Source: Herbaspirillum rhizosphaerae
GTDB lineage: Bacteria; Pseudomonadota; Gammaproteobacteria; Burkholderiales; Burkholderiaceae_D
Length of the DNA stretch: 64,000 bases
NCBI RefSeq assembly: GCF_001189965.1
Contig: NZ_LFLU01000003.1
Span: 62,001 to 126,000 of the forward strand
Reading direction: 5' to 3'
Part shown: one piece after another, positions 9,296 to 17,472 of the stretch
Layout of the letters: every line of letters begins with the position of its first letter
Numbering within the stretch: position 1 is the stretch's first letter
Position numbers and translations under genes: made by a program
The notes under the pieces: model-generated
What the model was told of the DNA's origin: nothing
The model's database searches: none
The model's input: the letters and a program-made list of their open reading frames with translations, nothing else

Positions 9296-10330
9296 ATGCT
9301 CATTCCACAATTATCTTCTACACAAGACGCCGCGCTGTCATCGGCTTTGCAAGGCCTGATCGACAACAAGACCAAGCCGCAGGGTAGCCTGGGCGTGCTG
9401 GAATTCATCGCGCATCGGATCGGGCTGATCCAGCAGACAGCCATCCCGCGCATCGATCGCGCCGCCATCGTCGTGTTTGCCGCCGATCACGGTATCGTCG
9501 CTGAAAACATCTCGGCTTATCCGCAAAGCGTGACCTGGCAGATGGTGGAAAACTTCCTGCAGCAAGGCGCCGCCATCAATGTGTTCGCACGCCAGAACGA
9601 TTGCGCTTTGCACATCGTCGACGCCGGCGTGAATCATGACTTCGGCAATCGCGCCGAGCTGATCGACAGGAAGATCGGACCCGGCACGCGCAATTTTGCA
9701 AAAGAGCCGGCGATGACGTCCGAGCAATGCCGGCAGGCGATTCAGCGCGGCATGGATCTGGTCGCCGCAATGCCGGTCGACGTCATCGGCTTTGGCGAAA
9801 TGGGCATCGGCAATACCACCGCCGCTGCGGCGCTCATGCACAAGATCACGGGCATTGCCGCCGCCGAATGCGTCGGCGCCGGCACCGGCCTGGCGGCAGA
9901 AGGGATACGCCACAAGCAGCAGGTCATCGAACAGGCTATCGCGCATCATGCCGGCGTCGATACGACTATGGAGGTATTGCAGACCTTCGGCGGTTTCGAA
10001 ATTGCGATGATCGTCGGTGCCATGCTGAAAGCGGCGGAGCAGCGCATGGTGCTGCTGATCGACGGATTTATCGTCACATCGGCGCTGCTGGTGGCGGCGA
10101 AGTTGCAACCTGCGATTCTCGACTATTGCGTGTTTTCGCATTGTTCGGACGAGCATGGGCACCGGCGCATGCTCGATTATCTGGATGGACGCCCGTTGAT
10201 GCAGCTCGATCTGCGTCTGGGCGAGGGGACCGGCAGCGCGTTGGCCTTGCCGCTGCTGCATGCCGCGGTGAATTTTTTGGCCCAGATGGCGACCTTCTCG
10301 TCGGCCCAGGTCAGTGAAAAAAGCGCCTGA
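9296..10330 (+). CDS. cobT: Nicotinate-nucleotide--dimethylbenzimidazole phosphoribosyltransferase CobT
   Basis: CobT activates the lower ligand of cobalamin by forming alpha-ribazole 5'-phosphate from nicotinate mononucleotide and dimethylbenzimidazole. The 344-residue protein has the family landmarks NKTKPQGSLGVLE near the start, VVFAADHGIVAE, GFGEMGIGNTTAAAA and VLLIDGFIVTSALL, ending with EGTGSALALPLL. It heads a cobT-cobS-cobC set, so this organism either makes or salvages cobamides. No cobalamin riboswitch was seen in the 310 nt upstream. Confidence 0.95.
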   Translation: MLIPQLSSTQDAALSSALQGLIDNKTKPQGSLGVLEFIAHRIGLIQQTAIPRIDRAAIVVFAADHGIVAENISAYPQSVTWQMVENFLQQGAAINVFARQNDCALHIVDAGVNHDFGNRAELIDRKIGPGTRNFAKEPAMTSEQCRQAIQRGMDLVAAMPVDVIGFGEMGIGNTTAAAALMHKITGIAAAECVGAGTGLAAEGIRHKQQVIEQAIAHHAGVDTTMEVLQTFGGFEIAMIVGAMLKAAEQRMVLLIDGFIVTSALLVAAKLQPAILDYCVFSHCSDEHGHRRMLDYLDGRPLMQLDLRLGEGTGSALALPLLHAAVNFLAQMATFSSAQVSEKSA

Positions 10331-10331
10331 C

Positions 10332-11144
10332 ATGTCGGTCGTGCCCAGCGCCGGCGCCGGCTTGCGTTATCAACTGCGGCTGTTTTTTACGGCGCTGCAG
10401 TTTTTTACGCGCTTGCCGGCGCCGCGCTGGGTCGGGTTTGATGCGGCATGGCTGCAGCATGCCGTGCGTTACTTTCCGGCGGTAGGCATTCTGGTCGGCC
10501 TGGTATGTGCAACCGTATATTGGCTGACGTCGCTGTTGCTGCCGCAAGTGGTGGCGGTGCTGTTGTCGACGGCGGCAGGGATTTATCTGACCGGCGCTTT
10601 TCACGAAGACGGCTTTGCCGACGTCTGCGACGGTTTCGGCGGGGGTATGCAGGCGTCGCGGGTTCTGGAAATCATGCGCGACTCGCGTGTCGGCGCTTAC
10701 GGCGTGATCGGCATGCTGCTGCTGCTGGGCCTTAAAATCGCCGCGCTCGCCAGTCTGCCTGCATTGCAGGTGGCGCCGGCGTTGCTGCTGGCGCATCCGG
10801 TGTCGCGCTGTCTGGCGGCCGGCCTGATCTGGCGCATGGAGTATGTGCGGGAAGAAGGCAAGGTCAAGCCGCTGGCGCAGCAAATGAATACGTTTGAATT
10901 CGCTGTCGCGACGCTGACGGCATGTTTGCCGGTCGCGGCGTGCATGGCGATGGGATGGTTTGCATGGCAGGGAATGCTGCTGGCGCTGCTGCTGGGTCTG
11001 GCCGCCACGGTTTTTCTTGCGCATAAATTTCGGCGCCGCATCGGCGGTTACACCGGCGATTGCCTCGGCGCCGTACAACAACTTAGCGAAGTCGCGATTT
11101 ACCTGGGCCTGCTGGCTGCGGTATCGGCGGCATCGTCCTTATAG
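10332..11144 (+). CDS. cobS: Adenosylcobinamide-GDP ribazoletransferase CobS
   Basis: CobS is the membrane enzyme that joins adenosylcobinamide-GDP with alpha-ribazole (phosphate) to finish cobalamin. The product is about 270 residues, with the family start LFFTALQFFTRLPAP, the polar metal-binding motif GAFHEDGFADVCDGFGGG, DSRVGAYGVIG, and GGYTGDCLGAVQQ near the C-terminus. Many hydrophobic helices fit its inner-membrane location. ATG 10332 is used here. A GTG at 10314 overlapping cobT is an alternative, and neither start has a strong Shine-Dalgarno sequence. Confidence 0.92.
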   Translation: MSVVPSAGAGLRYQLRLFFTALQFFTRLPAPRWVGFDAAWLQHAVRYFPAVGILVGLVCATVYWLTSLLLPQVVAVLLSTAAGIYLTGAFHEDGFADVCDGFGGGMQASRVLEIMRDSRVGAYGVIGMLLLLGLKIAALASLPALQVAPALLLAHPVSRCLAAGLIWRMEYVREEGKVKPLAQQMNTFEFAVATLTACLPVAACMAMGWFAWQGMLLALLLGLAATVFLAHKFRRRIGGYTGDCLGAVQQLSEVAIYLGLLAAVSAASSL

Positions 11145-11159
11145 ACAGAAAGGTCCACC

Positions 11160-11714
11160 ATGTTGCTGCACTTAATTCGTCATCCTCAGCCCGTTATCGG
11201 CAAGGGCCTCTGTTATGGCAGCAGTGATCTGGCCGTGACCGAAGAAGACTGCCGGGCGGTGCTCGAGCAAGTCCAGCCGGTGCTGCCGCCGCACGCGCCG
11301 CTGTATTCCAGCCCGTTGCAACGCTGCGTCTTCCTGGCCGAGCCGCTGGCGGCTGCACTCAACGCCGGACCTGTGCGCTATGACCCGCGCCTGATGGAAA
11401 TGCATTTCGGCACCTGGGAACAATGTGCGTGGGACGACTTGCCGCGCGCGGAGATCGATCAATGGGCCGCCGACGTTGTCGGTTATCGCCCGGGCGGCGG
11501 CGAGAACGTGCTGCACGTGGCGCAGCGCATCGACGCTTTTTGCACCGACCTGCTGTCGCGCGGCCATGGGCAGGCCATCATCGTCTGCCACGCCGGCACG
11601 ATCCGCATGCTGCAGGCGCGCGCACTGAATCTGTCCGTGCCAAAGATGGCCGAGCACGCCGCCATCAACGCGCATGCGATTGCGTTCGGTGAGGTCCTGA
11701 CCTTGCAGCTATGA
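11160..11714 (+). CDS. cobC: Alpha-ribazole phosphatase CobC (histidine phosphatase superfamily)
   Basis: CobC removes the 5'-phosphate from alpha-ribazole phosphate (or from cobalamin phosphate). The 184-residue protein opens with LLHLIRHPQP, where R7-H8 is the phosphohistidine motif. It contains YSSPLQRC and EMHFGTWE, and the second catalytic His lies in VCHAGTIR. It sits 15 nt behind cobS with a ribosome-binding site AGAAAGG, and a terminator follows. Family members also include phosphoglycerate mutase-like phosphatases, but the context supports CobC. Confidence 0.88.
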   Translation: MLLHLIRHPQPVIGKGLCYGSSDLAVTEEDCRAVLEQVQPVLPPHAPLYSSPLQRCVFLAEPLAAALNAGPVRYDPRLMEMHFGTWEQCAWDDLPRAEIDQWAADVVGYRPGGGENVLHVAQRIDAFCTDLLSRGHGQAIIVCHAGTIRMLQARALNLSVPKMAEHAAINAHAIAFGEVLTLQL

Positions 11715-11770
11715 GCTTGAATGCGGGCGGTGTTGTTCAGCGCCCACATCAAAATCGGCATAGTTGTTGA

Positions 11771-11798
11771 AAAGGAAGCCTTTGCGCTTCCTTTTTTT
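11771..11798 (+). terminator. Rho-independent terminator of the cob genes
   Basis: GGAAGC and GCTTCC pair around a CTTTGC loop, preceded by A residues and followed by seven T residues. The rest of 11715-12007 is increasingly AT-rich toward the next gene and holds no gene I can support; it should carry the promoter of the response-regulator operon. Confidence 0.85.
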
Positions 11799-12007
11799 AC
11801 GCCCGTACGGAGGGCAAAGTGCGGCATCGCGGGGCACGCAGGGCAGTTACTTGCAGATCGCGGCAAGTCATTGTTTTAGCGCAAGATTTCTGCAAAAAAA
11901 TGCCGGTTGCTTTTGCCTCTTTTTCTGCAACACTAGAAAAAACAAGGTGACTAAAATAGTAAAATGTAGAAAAAAAGACAATATTGTTATAAAGATAATG
12001 GCGGCCT

Positions 12008-12391
12008 ATGTCAGCAAACACGTCTCCCAAGAAAATTCTGATTGTCGACGACAGCAAGGTGTCGCGGATGGTGATCAAGGCGCATATCCTCGCGGTCCAC
12101 GCCGACTGGCTTATCCAGGAAGCTGCGAGCGGCAATGACGCCATCGCCATGGTCGACCAGGAGCAGCCCGATTACTGCACCATGGACATCAATATGCCCG
12201 GTATGCTCGGCACCGATGCCGCCGACATCATTCTGAGCAAGTATCCGGGCGTGCGCATCGTCATCTTCTCCGCCAACATCCAGGAAGCGGCGCAATCGCG
12301 CGCGCAGCAGCTTGGCGCGCTGTTCGTCGCCAAGCCGGTCACGGAAAAATCCATTGCCCAGGCAATCGGCTATTTCACGGGGGCTGCGTGA
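12008..12391 (+). CDS. Single-domain response regulator (CheY-like)
   Basis: A stand-alone receiver domain of 127 residues. ILIVDDSKVSRMV supplies the acidic pair, D60 in YCTMDINMPG is the predicted phospho-acceptor, FSAN gives the switch Ser, and FVAKPV the conserved Lys. There is no output domain, so it acts by protein contact. It overlaps the following cheC-like gene by 4 nt (GTGA), making that phosphatase its likely partner, and a GGDEF gene follows. It differs clearly from the CheY at 29635. Confidence 0.88.
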   Translation: MSANTSPKKILIVDDSKVSRMVIKAHILAVHADWLIQEAASGNDAIAMVDQEQPDYCTMDINMPGMLGTDAADIILSKYPGVRIVIFSANIQEAAQSRAQQLGALFVAKPVTEKSIAQAIGYFTGAA

Positions 12392-13005
12392 AGGTGCTTT
12401 CAGAGATTGAGCTCGATGCGCTTACCGAAGTATTCAACGTCGGCGCAGGGCGTGCCGCGCTGAGCCTGAGCGAAATCGTCGGCGAAGAAGTGCTGCTCTC
12501 GGTGCCGTCTGTCGAGATCCTCAAAGCCGCCGAGGTCAACAGCCGCGTGCTCACGCTCAAGGACAACAAGTTCGCCACGGTCAGCCAGCTGTTCACCGGC
12601 CCCTTCGATGCCGAAGCGGTGCTCTTGTTCACCGAGAACTACGCGCTGGAAATCGTGCGCGACATGATGGGTTCGCAGATGAGCATCGAGGACCTGGCGG
12701 AATTCGAACAGGAAGCCATGTGCGAACTCGGCAACATTATCCTCAATGCCTGTTTGTCGGCCATGGCCGACATGCTCAAGATCAGCCTCAGCAGCTCGCT
12801 GCCGACCTATAACATGTCCTCGCCGGAGGAAATCTCCGCGCGTCTGGCCGAGCAAGGCCGCGACGACAGCTACATCCTGGTCCTGCACATCGACCTGGTG
12901 CTGGAAAAGCACCACACCGAAGGCCATCTGATTTTCCTGCTCAGCTCAACATCGCTGAACAAGCTGATTTCGCATATTCAGCAGTATCTGAACAATATTC
13001 TCTGA
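12388..13005 (+). CDS. CheC-like chemotaxis phosphatase
   Basis: CheC-family proteins dephosphorylate CheY-type receivers. The 205-residue protein carries two copies of the E-x2-N family helix. One is in LDALTEVFNVGAGRAALSLSEIVGEEV near residues 8-35, and the second is in FEQEAMCELGNIILNACLSAMADML near residues 107-131. Two sites per chain is the CheC arrangement rather than CheX. Translation starts at a GTG that overlaps the upstream receiver stop codon. The natural reading is a dedicated phosphatase for the upstream receiver, with the downstream GGDEF protein as the third member. Confidence 0.82.
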   Translation: MKVLSEIELDALTEVFNVGAGRAALSLSEIVGEEVLLSVPSVEILKAAEVNSRVLTLKDNKFATVSQLFTGPFDAEAVLLFTENYALEIVRDMMGSQMSIEDLAEFEQEAMCELGNIILNACLSAMADMLKISLSSSLPTYNMSSPEEISARLAEQGRDDSYILVLHIDLVLEKHHTEGHLIFLLSSTSLNKLISHIQQYLNNIL

Positions 13006-13016
13006 ACGGTATTTCC

Positions 13017-13973
13017 ATGAGCAGCGCAGTTCCACTTGGTTTTTCGGCAGACGAGGTTGTCAACAACGTCAACCTGGGACTCGTCGTGGTCGATCATGAT
13101 TTGAACATCCTGTTATGGAATGACTGGATGAACCGGCATGCCCGCGTCGGCCGCGAACAGGCGCTGACGCAAAGCATCATCGCGCTGTTCGGCGAACAAC
13201 TGACGCCGGGTTTTTTGCGCGCCCTGAACAACGCCATCGGTTACGGCCTGCCGGCGATCCTGTCCAGCGCATTCCATCGCTCTCCCTTGCCGCTGTTCGT
13301 CGAGCAGGACAAAAGCGAGACGCCGGTGCGCATGCATCAGTCCATCATCATGACGCCGTTGCGATCGGCAGAAGGGCAGCCGACCTGCCTGATCCAGATC
13401 AGCGACTCCAGTACGTCGGTCAAGCGCGAAAAAATGCTCATGTCGCATTCCGACGCGCTCAAGCGGGAAGCCATTACCGACGGCCTGACCGGCATCTACA
13501 ATCGCCGCTTCTTCGACGAAAGCTATGCGCTCGCCCTGCGCGACGCCAAGCGCAATCGCAACAGCCTGTCGCTGTTCATGATCGACATCGATTACTTCAA
13601 GCAATACAACGACCACTACGGTCACGGCGAAGGCGACCGGGCGCTGAAGCTGGTCGCCAATGTCTTGCGTGCGCAAATGCGACGCCCCAACGATATCTGC
13701 GCGCGTTACGGCGGGGAAGAGTTCATCATGCTGATCCCGGGCTTTACCGAGACTCAGGCGGAAAAATTTGCTGAACGTTTGCGCGCCAGCGTCAGCGATC
13801 TCGGCATTGCGCATGAGAAGTCCCAGTCCGGCGCGCACATGACCATCAGCGTCGGCGTCTGCACCATGACGCCGGATATCGGCAGCGACGGCGCGGCCTT
13901 GCTCGACAGCGCCGACGATGCGCTGTACCAGGCGAAAAAGCAGGGGCGCAACCAGGTCATCCGCGGAGCTTGA
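13017..13973 (+). CDS. PAS-GGDEF diguanylate cyclase
   Basis: The 318-residue protein has an N-terminal PAS-like sensor (NLGLVVVDHDLNILLWNDWMNRHA, about residues 15-140). A GGDEF domain follows: DGLTGIYNRRFFDE, MIDIDYFKQYND, and the active-site loop RYGGEEF at about residue 235. The product-inhibition I-site is present as RPND five residues before GGEEF. It should make c-di-GMP with feedback inhibition. It lies 11 nt after the CheC gene, so receiver, phosphatase and cyclase form one operon. There are no membrane segments, so it is cytosolic. Confidence 0.9.
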   Translation: MSSAVPLGFSADEVVNNVNLGLVVVDHDLNILLWNDWMNRHARVGREQALTQSIIALFGEQLTPGFLRALNNAIGYGLPAILSSAFHRSPLPLFVEQDKSETPVRMHQSIIMTPLRSAEGQPTCLIQISDSSTSVKREKMLMSHSDALKREAITDGLTGIYNRRFFDESYALALRDAKRNRNSLSLFMIDIDYFKQYNDHYGHGEGDRALKLVANVLRAQMRRPNDICARYGGEEFIMLIPGFTETQAEKFAERLRASVSDLGIAHEKSQSGAHMTISVGVCTMTPDIGSDGAALLDSADDALYQAKKQGRNQVIRGA

Positions 13974-14195
13974 GCGCATGTTTGCCTGTTTTTGAACGAA
14001 ACGTGAACAATCCCGGCAAAAGCTGAACGGACGCGGCCTGCGCATGGTCATAAACAAGTTATCAACAGGGTTGACCACATTTTCTGTGAGTAACTTTGGC
14101 TGTGCCCGGCTTGCCGCGATGGCGGCATCCGGCCGTTTGCCGATCTTGCGTATAATGCGCTCCTTGATGTTTTTGCCGTTTTCACCGCCTCGCTT

Positions 14196-14609
14196 ATGCG
14201 CCGATTCTGCTTTTTGTTGCTGGCATTCCTGTTTCCCTTGCAATTGTTTGCAGGGACGCTTGAGCCTGCGGCAAAGCAACTGAGCGAAACGGCGGCGATC
14301 GTGCCGGTTGTTGAGGCGCGCTCGCAAGGCGGTGCGCAACAAGCCGCATGGCAGCTGACACATGACGTCGCTGACGCCGTAACAGGCGACGCGAGCACCC
14401 AGGTCGATGCGGCCAATGCTGCGGGCGGTGCAGGCGACCAGCCCGACGCCAAAAAACTGTCGGCGCAAGGCGATCTGGAAGACCAGACCTTGCCGGCTCC
14501 TTTCGCTACCTTGCCGCTGGATTGGCATCCTTTCCCTCATTTTTATCCCCTCGTGAACGACGGTACATCCGCGTTCATCGATCTGCAGCGTCCTCCGCCG
14601 CTAGCCTGA
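14196..14609 (+). CDS. Secreted/periplasmic hypothetical protein
   Basis: The 137-residue product has a clear Sec signal peptide (MRRFCFLLLAFLFPLQLFAG, cleavage near residue 19). An Ala/Gln-rich low-complexity middle follows, then a Pro/aromatic-rich tail (LPLDWHPFPHFYP). I do not recognise a family. It lies about 155 nt upstream of htpX on the same strand. The 222 nt before it hold no gene. Confidence 0.5.
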   Translation: MRRFCFLLLAFLFPLQLFAGTLEPAAKQLSETAAIVPVVEARSQGGAQQAAWQLTHDVADAVTGDASTQVDAANAAGGAGDQPDAKKLSAQGDLEDQTLPAPFATLPLDWHPFPHFYPLVNDGTSAFIDLQRPPPLA

Positions 14610-14765
14610 GCGCGCTTATAGGCCAGTTCCTCGGCCCGTTGCGACTGATCGTTTGCGATCGGCGCGCGACGCCGGGTATTGCGCGCATTTCCTTTCTTCA
14701 CTGTCATCGCCCGGTAGCAGCCACATCGCTGCTGCAAGTTCTCGTCTTTTTATTTAGGAAGCACC

Positions 14766-15650
14766 ATGAAACGCGTCATACTTTTTCTCGTCACCAATCT
14801 GGCCGTGATGCTGGTCCTGAGCGTGACCGCCAGCATCCTCGGCATCAATCGCTACATGACGGCCAACGGGCTCAACTTCGGCATGCTGCTGATGTTCTGC
14901 GCCCTGATGGGTTTCGGCGGTTCGTTCATTTCCCTGCTGATGTCCAAGACCATCGCCAAGTGGTCCACCGGCGCGCGCGTCATCGAACATCCGCAAAATT
15001 CCACCGAAATGTGGCTGGTCGATACCGTCAACCGCCTGGCCACGCGCGCAGGATTGAGCATGCCCGAAGTCGCCGTCTACGATGGTCCGCCCAACGCCTT
15101 CGCCACCGGCGCCAGCAAGAGCAGCTCGCTGGTGGCGGTGTCGACCGGCCTGCTGCAAGGTATGACCAGGGAAGAAGTGGAAGCCGTGCTGGCGCACGAA
15201 GTCGCGCACATCGCCAACGGCGACATGGTGACGCTGACGCTGATCCAGGGCGTGGTGAATACTTTCGTGATGTTCTTTGCGCGTATCGTCGGCTACTTCG
15301 TCGACTCGGCGTTGCGTCGCAATAACGAGCAGTCGTCCGGCCCCGGCATCGGCTACATGGTCACGGTGGTGGTCTGCGAAATCGTGTTCGGCATCCTCGC
15401 CAGCGTGATCGTCATGTACTTCTCGCGCCAGCGCGAATACCGTGCCGACGCCGGCGCTGCATCGCTGATGGGTTCGCCGACACCGATGATCGGCGCCTTG
15501 CGCCGTCTGGGCGGGATGGAGTCCGACGGCTTGCCGCAGAACCTGCAGGCATCCGGCATTGCCGGCCGCGCGTCGTGGATGGGTTTGCTCTCCAGTCATC
15601 CTTCCATCGAGTCGCGCATCGCATCCTTGCAACGCAATCCGCGCGGATAA
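14766..15650 (+). CDS. htpX: Membrane zinc metalloprotease HtpX
   Basis: HtpX is an M48 inner-membrane protease that degrades misfolded membrane proteins. The 294-residue sequence has two N-terminal transmembrane helices and the zinc motif HEVAH (H144-E145-x2-H148 in [13 protein letters not shown]). Two further hydrophobic segments follow, with the third-ligand region [19 protein letters not shown] lies 6 nt before the ATG. Length and motif order are standard. Confidence 0.95.
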   Translation: MKRVILFLVTNLAVMLVLSVTASILGINRYMTANGLNFGMLLMFCALMGFGGSFISLLMSKTIAKWSTGARVIEHPQNSTEMWLVDTVNRLATRAGLSMPEVAVYDGPPNAFATGASKSSSLVAVSTGLLQGMTREEVEAVLAHEVAHIANGDMVTLTLIQGVVNTFVMFFARIVGYFVDSALRRNNEQSSGPGIGYMVTVVVCEIVFGILASVIVMYFSRQREYRADAGAASLMGSPTPMIGALRRLGGMESDGLPQNLQASGIAGRASWMGLLSSHPSIESRIASLQRNPRG

Positions 15651-15673
15651 GCTGGAGCGAGAAAAGCGCCGTG

Positions 15674-15707
15674 AAAACGCCCTGCCGGGTATCGCCGGGC
15701 AGGGCGT
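15674..15707 (-). terminator. Terminator between htpX and the SorC regulator
   Basis: A 10-bp stem (ACGCCCTGCC with GGCAGGGCGT) stands between convergent genes. On the minus strand it is followed by four T residues, so it best serves the sorC-type gene, though it may stop both transcripts. Confidence 0.7.
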
Positions 15708-15720
15708 CCGATTGGTGCGG

Positions 15721-16680
15721 TTATTTCTCGCGCGGGCGCGTGGCTTCTTCCAGCGTCAGGATGGATTGCGCAATGTTTTCCGTTGTGGCCAGGGTGTTGA
15801 TGACGCCTGTACGCAGCGCGCCGAGAACAGCCGTGGTTTTTGAACTTTCGCTGGCGACTGCGATGACGTCGGGAATGCGCCTCAAGTCGTCCAGCGTCAG
15901 GCCGATCACGCGCGCTTGCATGGAAGTCTTGGCCGGTTCTCCATTCATGTTGATGAAGTCGTAACCCATCATGTCGCCCACCGCGCCCATGTGCTTGACC
16001 TCAAGGATCTCTTGCGGTGAAAACCAGCCCATGCGGACCATGTTGCTGTCTTCGTTGATATCGCCAATGCCAATCAGTGCAATATGCGCCCGGCGCGCCT
16101 TATCCAGGGTTTGCTTCACAGTGTCATTGGCCAGCAGGCTGCTGCGCACCTGCGGGTCGCTGACCAGGGCCGGCGCATAGAGGGTTTCGCTTTCGCCGCC
16201 AAACCGCGTGGCCAGGCGACGGCAAATATGATCCGAATTCATCGTTTCGCCGCCGCGATAGGAGCCGCCGATGGCGCAGACAAAAGTCGGACTGCGCTGC
16301 ATCGACGAAACCGCATGTTCCGACACCGCGCTGATATTGCGGCCCATGCCCACGGCCACGATCATGTCGTTGGCGAGAATGCGGTCCAGATGGCTGGCGA
16401 CCAGGCCGGCCAGGAGTTCGCGCTGGCTTTCCTGATCCTTGTGGTTGATCGAGATGATGGCGCGCTCGATCCCGAAGCGCGCCATCAGTTCATGCTCGAG
16501 CTGGCTGGTGTCGCTGGGGTGATGGCGTACGCGAATTTCTACGATGCCTTCCTTCTGCGCGCGCTTGAGCATGCGTCCGATGGTCGGGCGTGAAATGGAA
16601 AACCGTTTGGATAATTCGTCCTGAGTCAGTCCGTCTACGTAGTAGAGCGTTGCAAGCCGCGTCAGCTCATCGGTCGACAT
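15721..16680 (-). CDS. SorC-family transcriptional regulator (likely tetritol regulator)
   Basis: The 319-residue protein has an N-terminal helix-turn-helix (LATLYYVDGLTQDELSKRFSISRPTIGRMLKRAQ, about residues 7-40). A SorC/DeoR sugar-phosphate-binding domain follows, containing VGMGRNISAV, CAIGGSYRG and LIGIGDI. Such regulators usually respond to a phosphorylated intermediate of the pathway they control. It is encoded 59 nt downstream of an RpiB-type isomerase, with ribosome-binding site AAGGA, and diverges from the transporter/kinase operon at 17473. It is inferred to control both strands through the shared AT-rich intergenic region. Confidence 0.87.
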   Translation of the reverse strand: MSTDELTRLATLYYVDGLTQDELSKRFSISRPTIGRMLKRAQKEGIVEIRVRHHPSDTSQLEHELMARFGIERAIISINHKDQESQRELLAGLVASHLDRILANDMIVAVGMGRNISAVSEHAVSSMQRSPTFVCAIGGSYRGGETMNSDHICRRLATRFGGESETLYAPALVSDPQVRSSLLANDTVKQTLDKARRAHIALIGIGDINEDSNMVRMGWFSPQEILEVKHMGAVGDMMGYDFINMNGEPAKTSMQARVIGLTLDDLRRIPDVIAVASESSKTTAVLGALRTGVINTLATTENIAQSILTLEEATRPREK

Positions 16681-16739
16681 GTGCAGGTTCCTTCATTTAT
16701 CTCTCCCTGAAGTCCGGATCTTCGTGTCCGGATTATCGT

Positions 16740-17195
16740 TCACTTTTGTTTTTGCAGGCCGCTTTCGTATTCGCGGATACGATTGAGCTTCGATTCCGAA
16801 CGCCCGCCGGAAAATTCGGACGACAGCCAGGTGTCCACAATCGACTTGGCCAGTTCGGTGCCCACCACGCGCGCCCCCAGCGTGATGATCTGGGCATTGT
16901 TGCTTTTGCTGGCACGTTCGGCCGAATACGTGTCGTGGCATTGGGCGGCGCGCATGCCGGGCACCTTATTGGCCGAGATCGCCATGCCGATGCCGGTGCC
17001 GCAAAGCAGGATGGCGCGGGAAAAACGCTCCTCCATGACGGCTTCGGCCACCGCGAAGGCGATATCGGGATAGATGACCGGTTGCGTGTCATAGGTGCCG
17101 AAGTCGGTGACCTCGAGGCCTTTGCCGGTCAGGTGCTGCTTGATGATTTCTTTCAGTTCGAACGCTGCTTCGTCGCAGCCGATGGCGATTTCCAT
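16740..17195 (-). CDS. RpiB/LacAB-family isomerase, probable D-erythrulose-4-phosphate isomerase
   Basis: The 151-residue product is an RpiB-fold aldose-ketose isomerase. The catalytic-cysteine motif is LLCGTGIGMAISANKVPGMRAA, followed by HDTYSAERASKSNNAQIITLGARVVG. The HDTYSAERA-KSNNAQ segment is what I know from the EryI/DerI subgroup, which converts D-erythrulose 4-phosphate to D-erythrose 4-phosphate, rather than from pentose-phosphate RpiB. Its neighbours (erythritol/L-threitol dehydrogenase homologue, DhaK/DhaL-like kinase) fit that role. Ribose-5-phosphate isomerase activity remains the alternative. Confidence 0.82.
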   Translation of the reverse strand: MEIAIGCDEAAFELKEIIKQHLTGKGLEVTDFGTYDTQPVIYPDIAFAVAEAVMEERFSRAILLCGTGIGMAISANKVPGMRAAQCHDTYSAERASKSNNAQIITLGARVVGTELAKSIVDTWLSSEFSGGRSESKLNRIREYESGLQKQK

Positions 17196-17385
17196 GATCT
17201 TTTTCCTTTCTGGCCGCGTCGATGAATGTAATGAAAAAATGATCGCGGAAAATCAAATTTTCATTTTTGATCATGATGAAGTCAAGCGATATCCGTGTCT
17301 ATTTTCTTCTTAATCATCGCCTATTGTTTTTATTTGTCGTTATATTCGTTTTTATTCTAAATTTTAGAAAGTTTTTTAAACACGA

Positions 17386-17415
17386 TTGACAGTCAAAAAT
17401 CTCGCTTGCTAACAT
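17386..17415 (+). promoter_or_regulatory. Promoter of the tetritol ABC-transporter operon
   Basis: A perfect TTGACA (17386-17391), an 18-nt spacer and TAACAT (17410-17415) lie 57 nt before the ATPase start. The whole 17196-17472 divergent region is strongly AT-rich and should also hold the opposing promoter for the isomerase and regulator. Confidence 0.6.
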
Positions 17416-17433
17416 GGGTTTTAATGAGAAAAA

Positions 17434-17447
17434 GATCTGTAAAGATC
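17434..17447. promoter_or_regulatory. Candidate SorC operator (GATCT-N4-AGATC)
   Basis: A perfect 5-bp inverted repeat, GATCT gtaa AGATC, lies just downstream of the predicted -10 and 25 nt before the first gene, a position suited to repression. Assignment to the SorC protein is inference. Confidence 0.35.
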
Positions 17448-17472
17448 AAATGTTAATAGGTGGAGACAAATC

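Noticed and set aside
14040..14075. DnaA-box-like GTTATCAACA and a possible origin-type region
   Set aside because: A single imperfect match with no cluster of boxes and no origin-linked genes.
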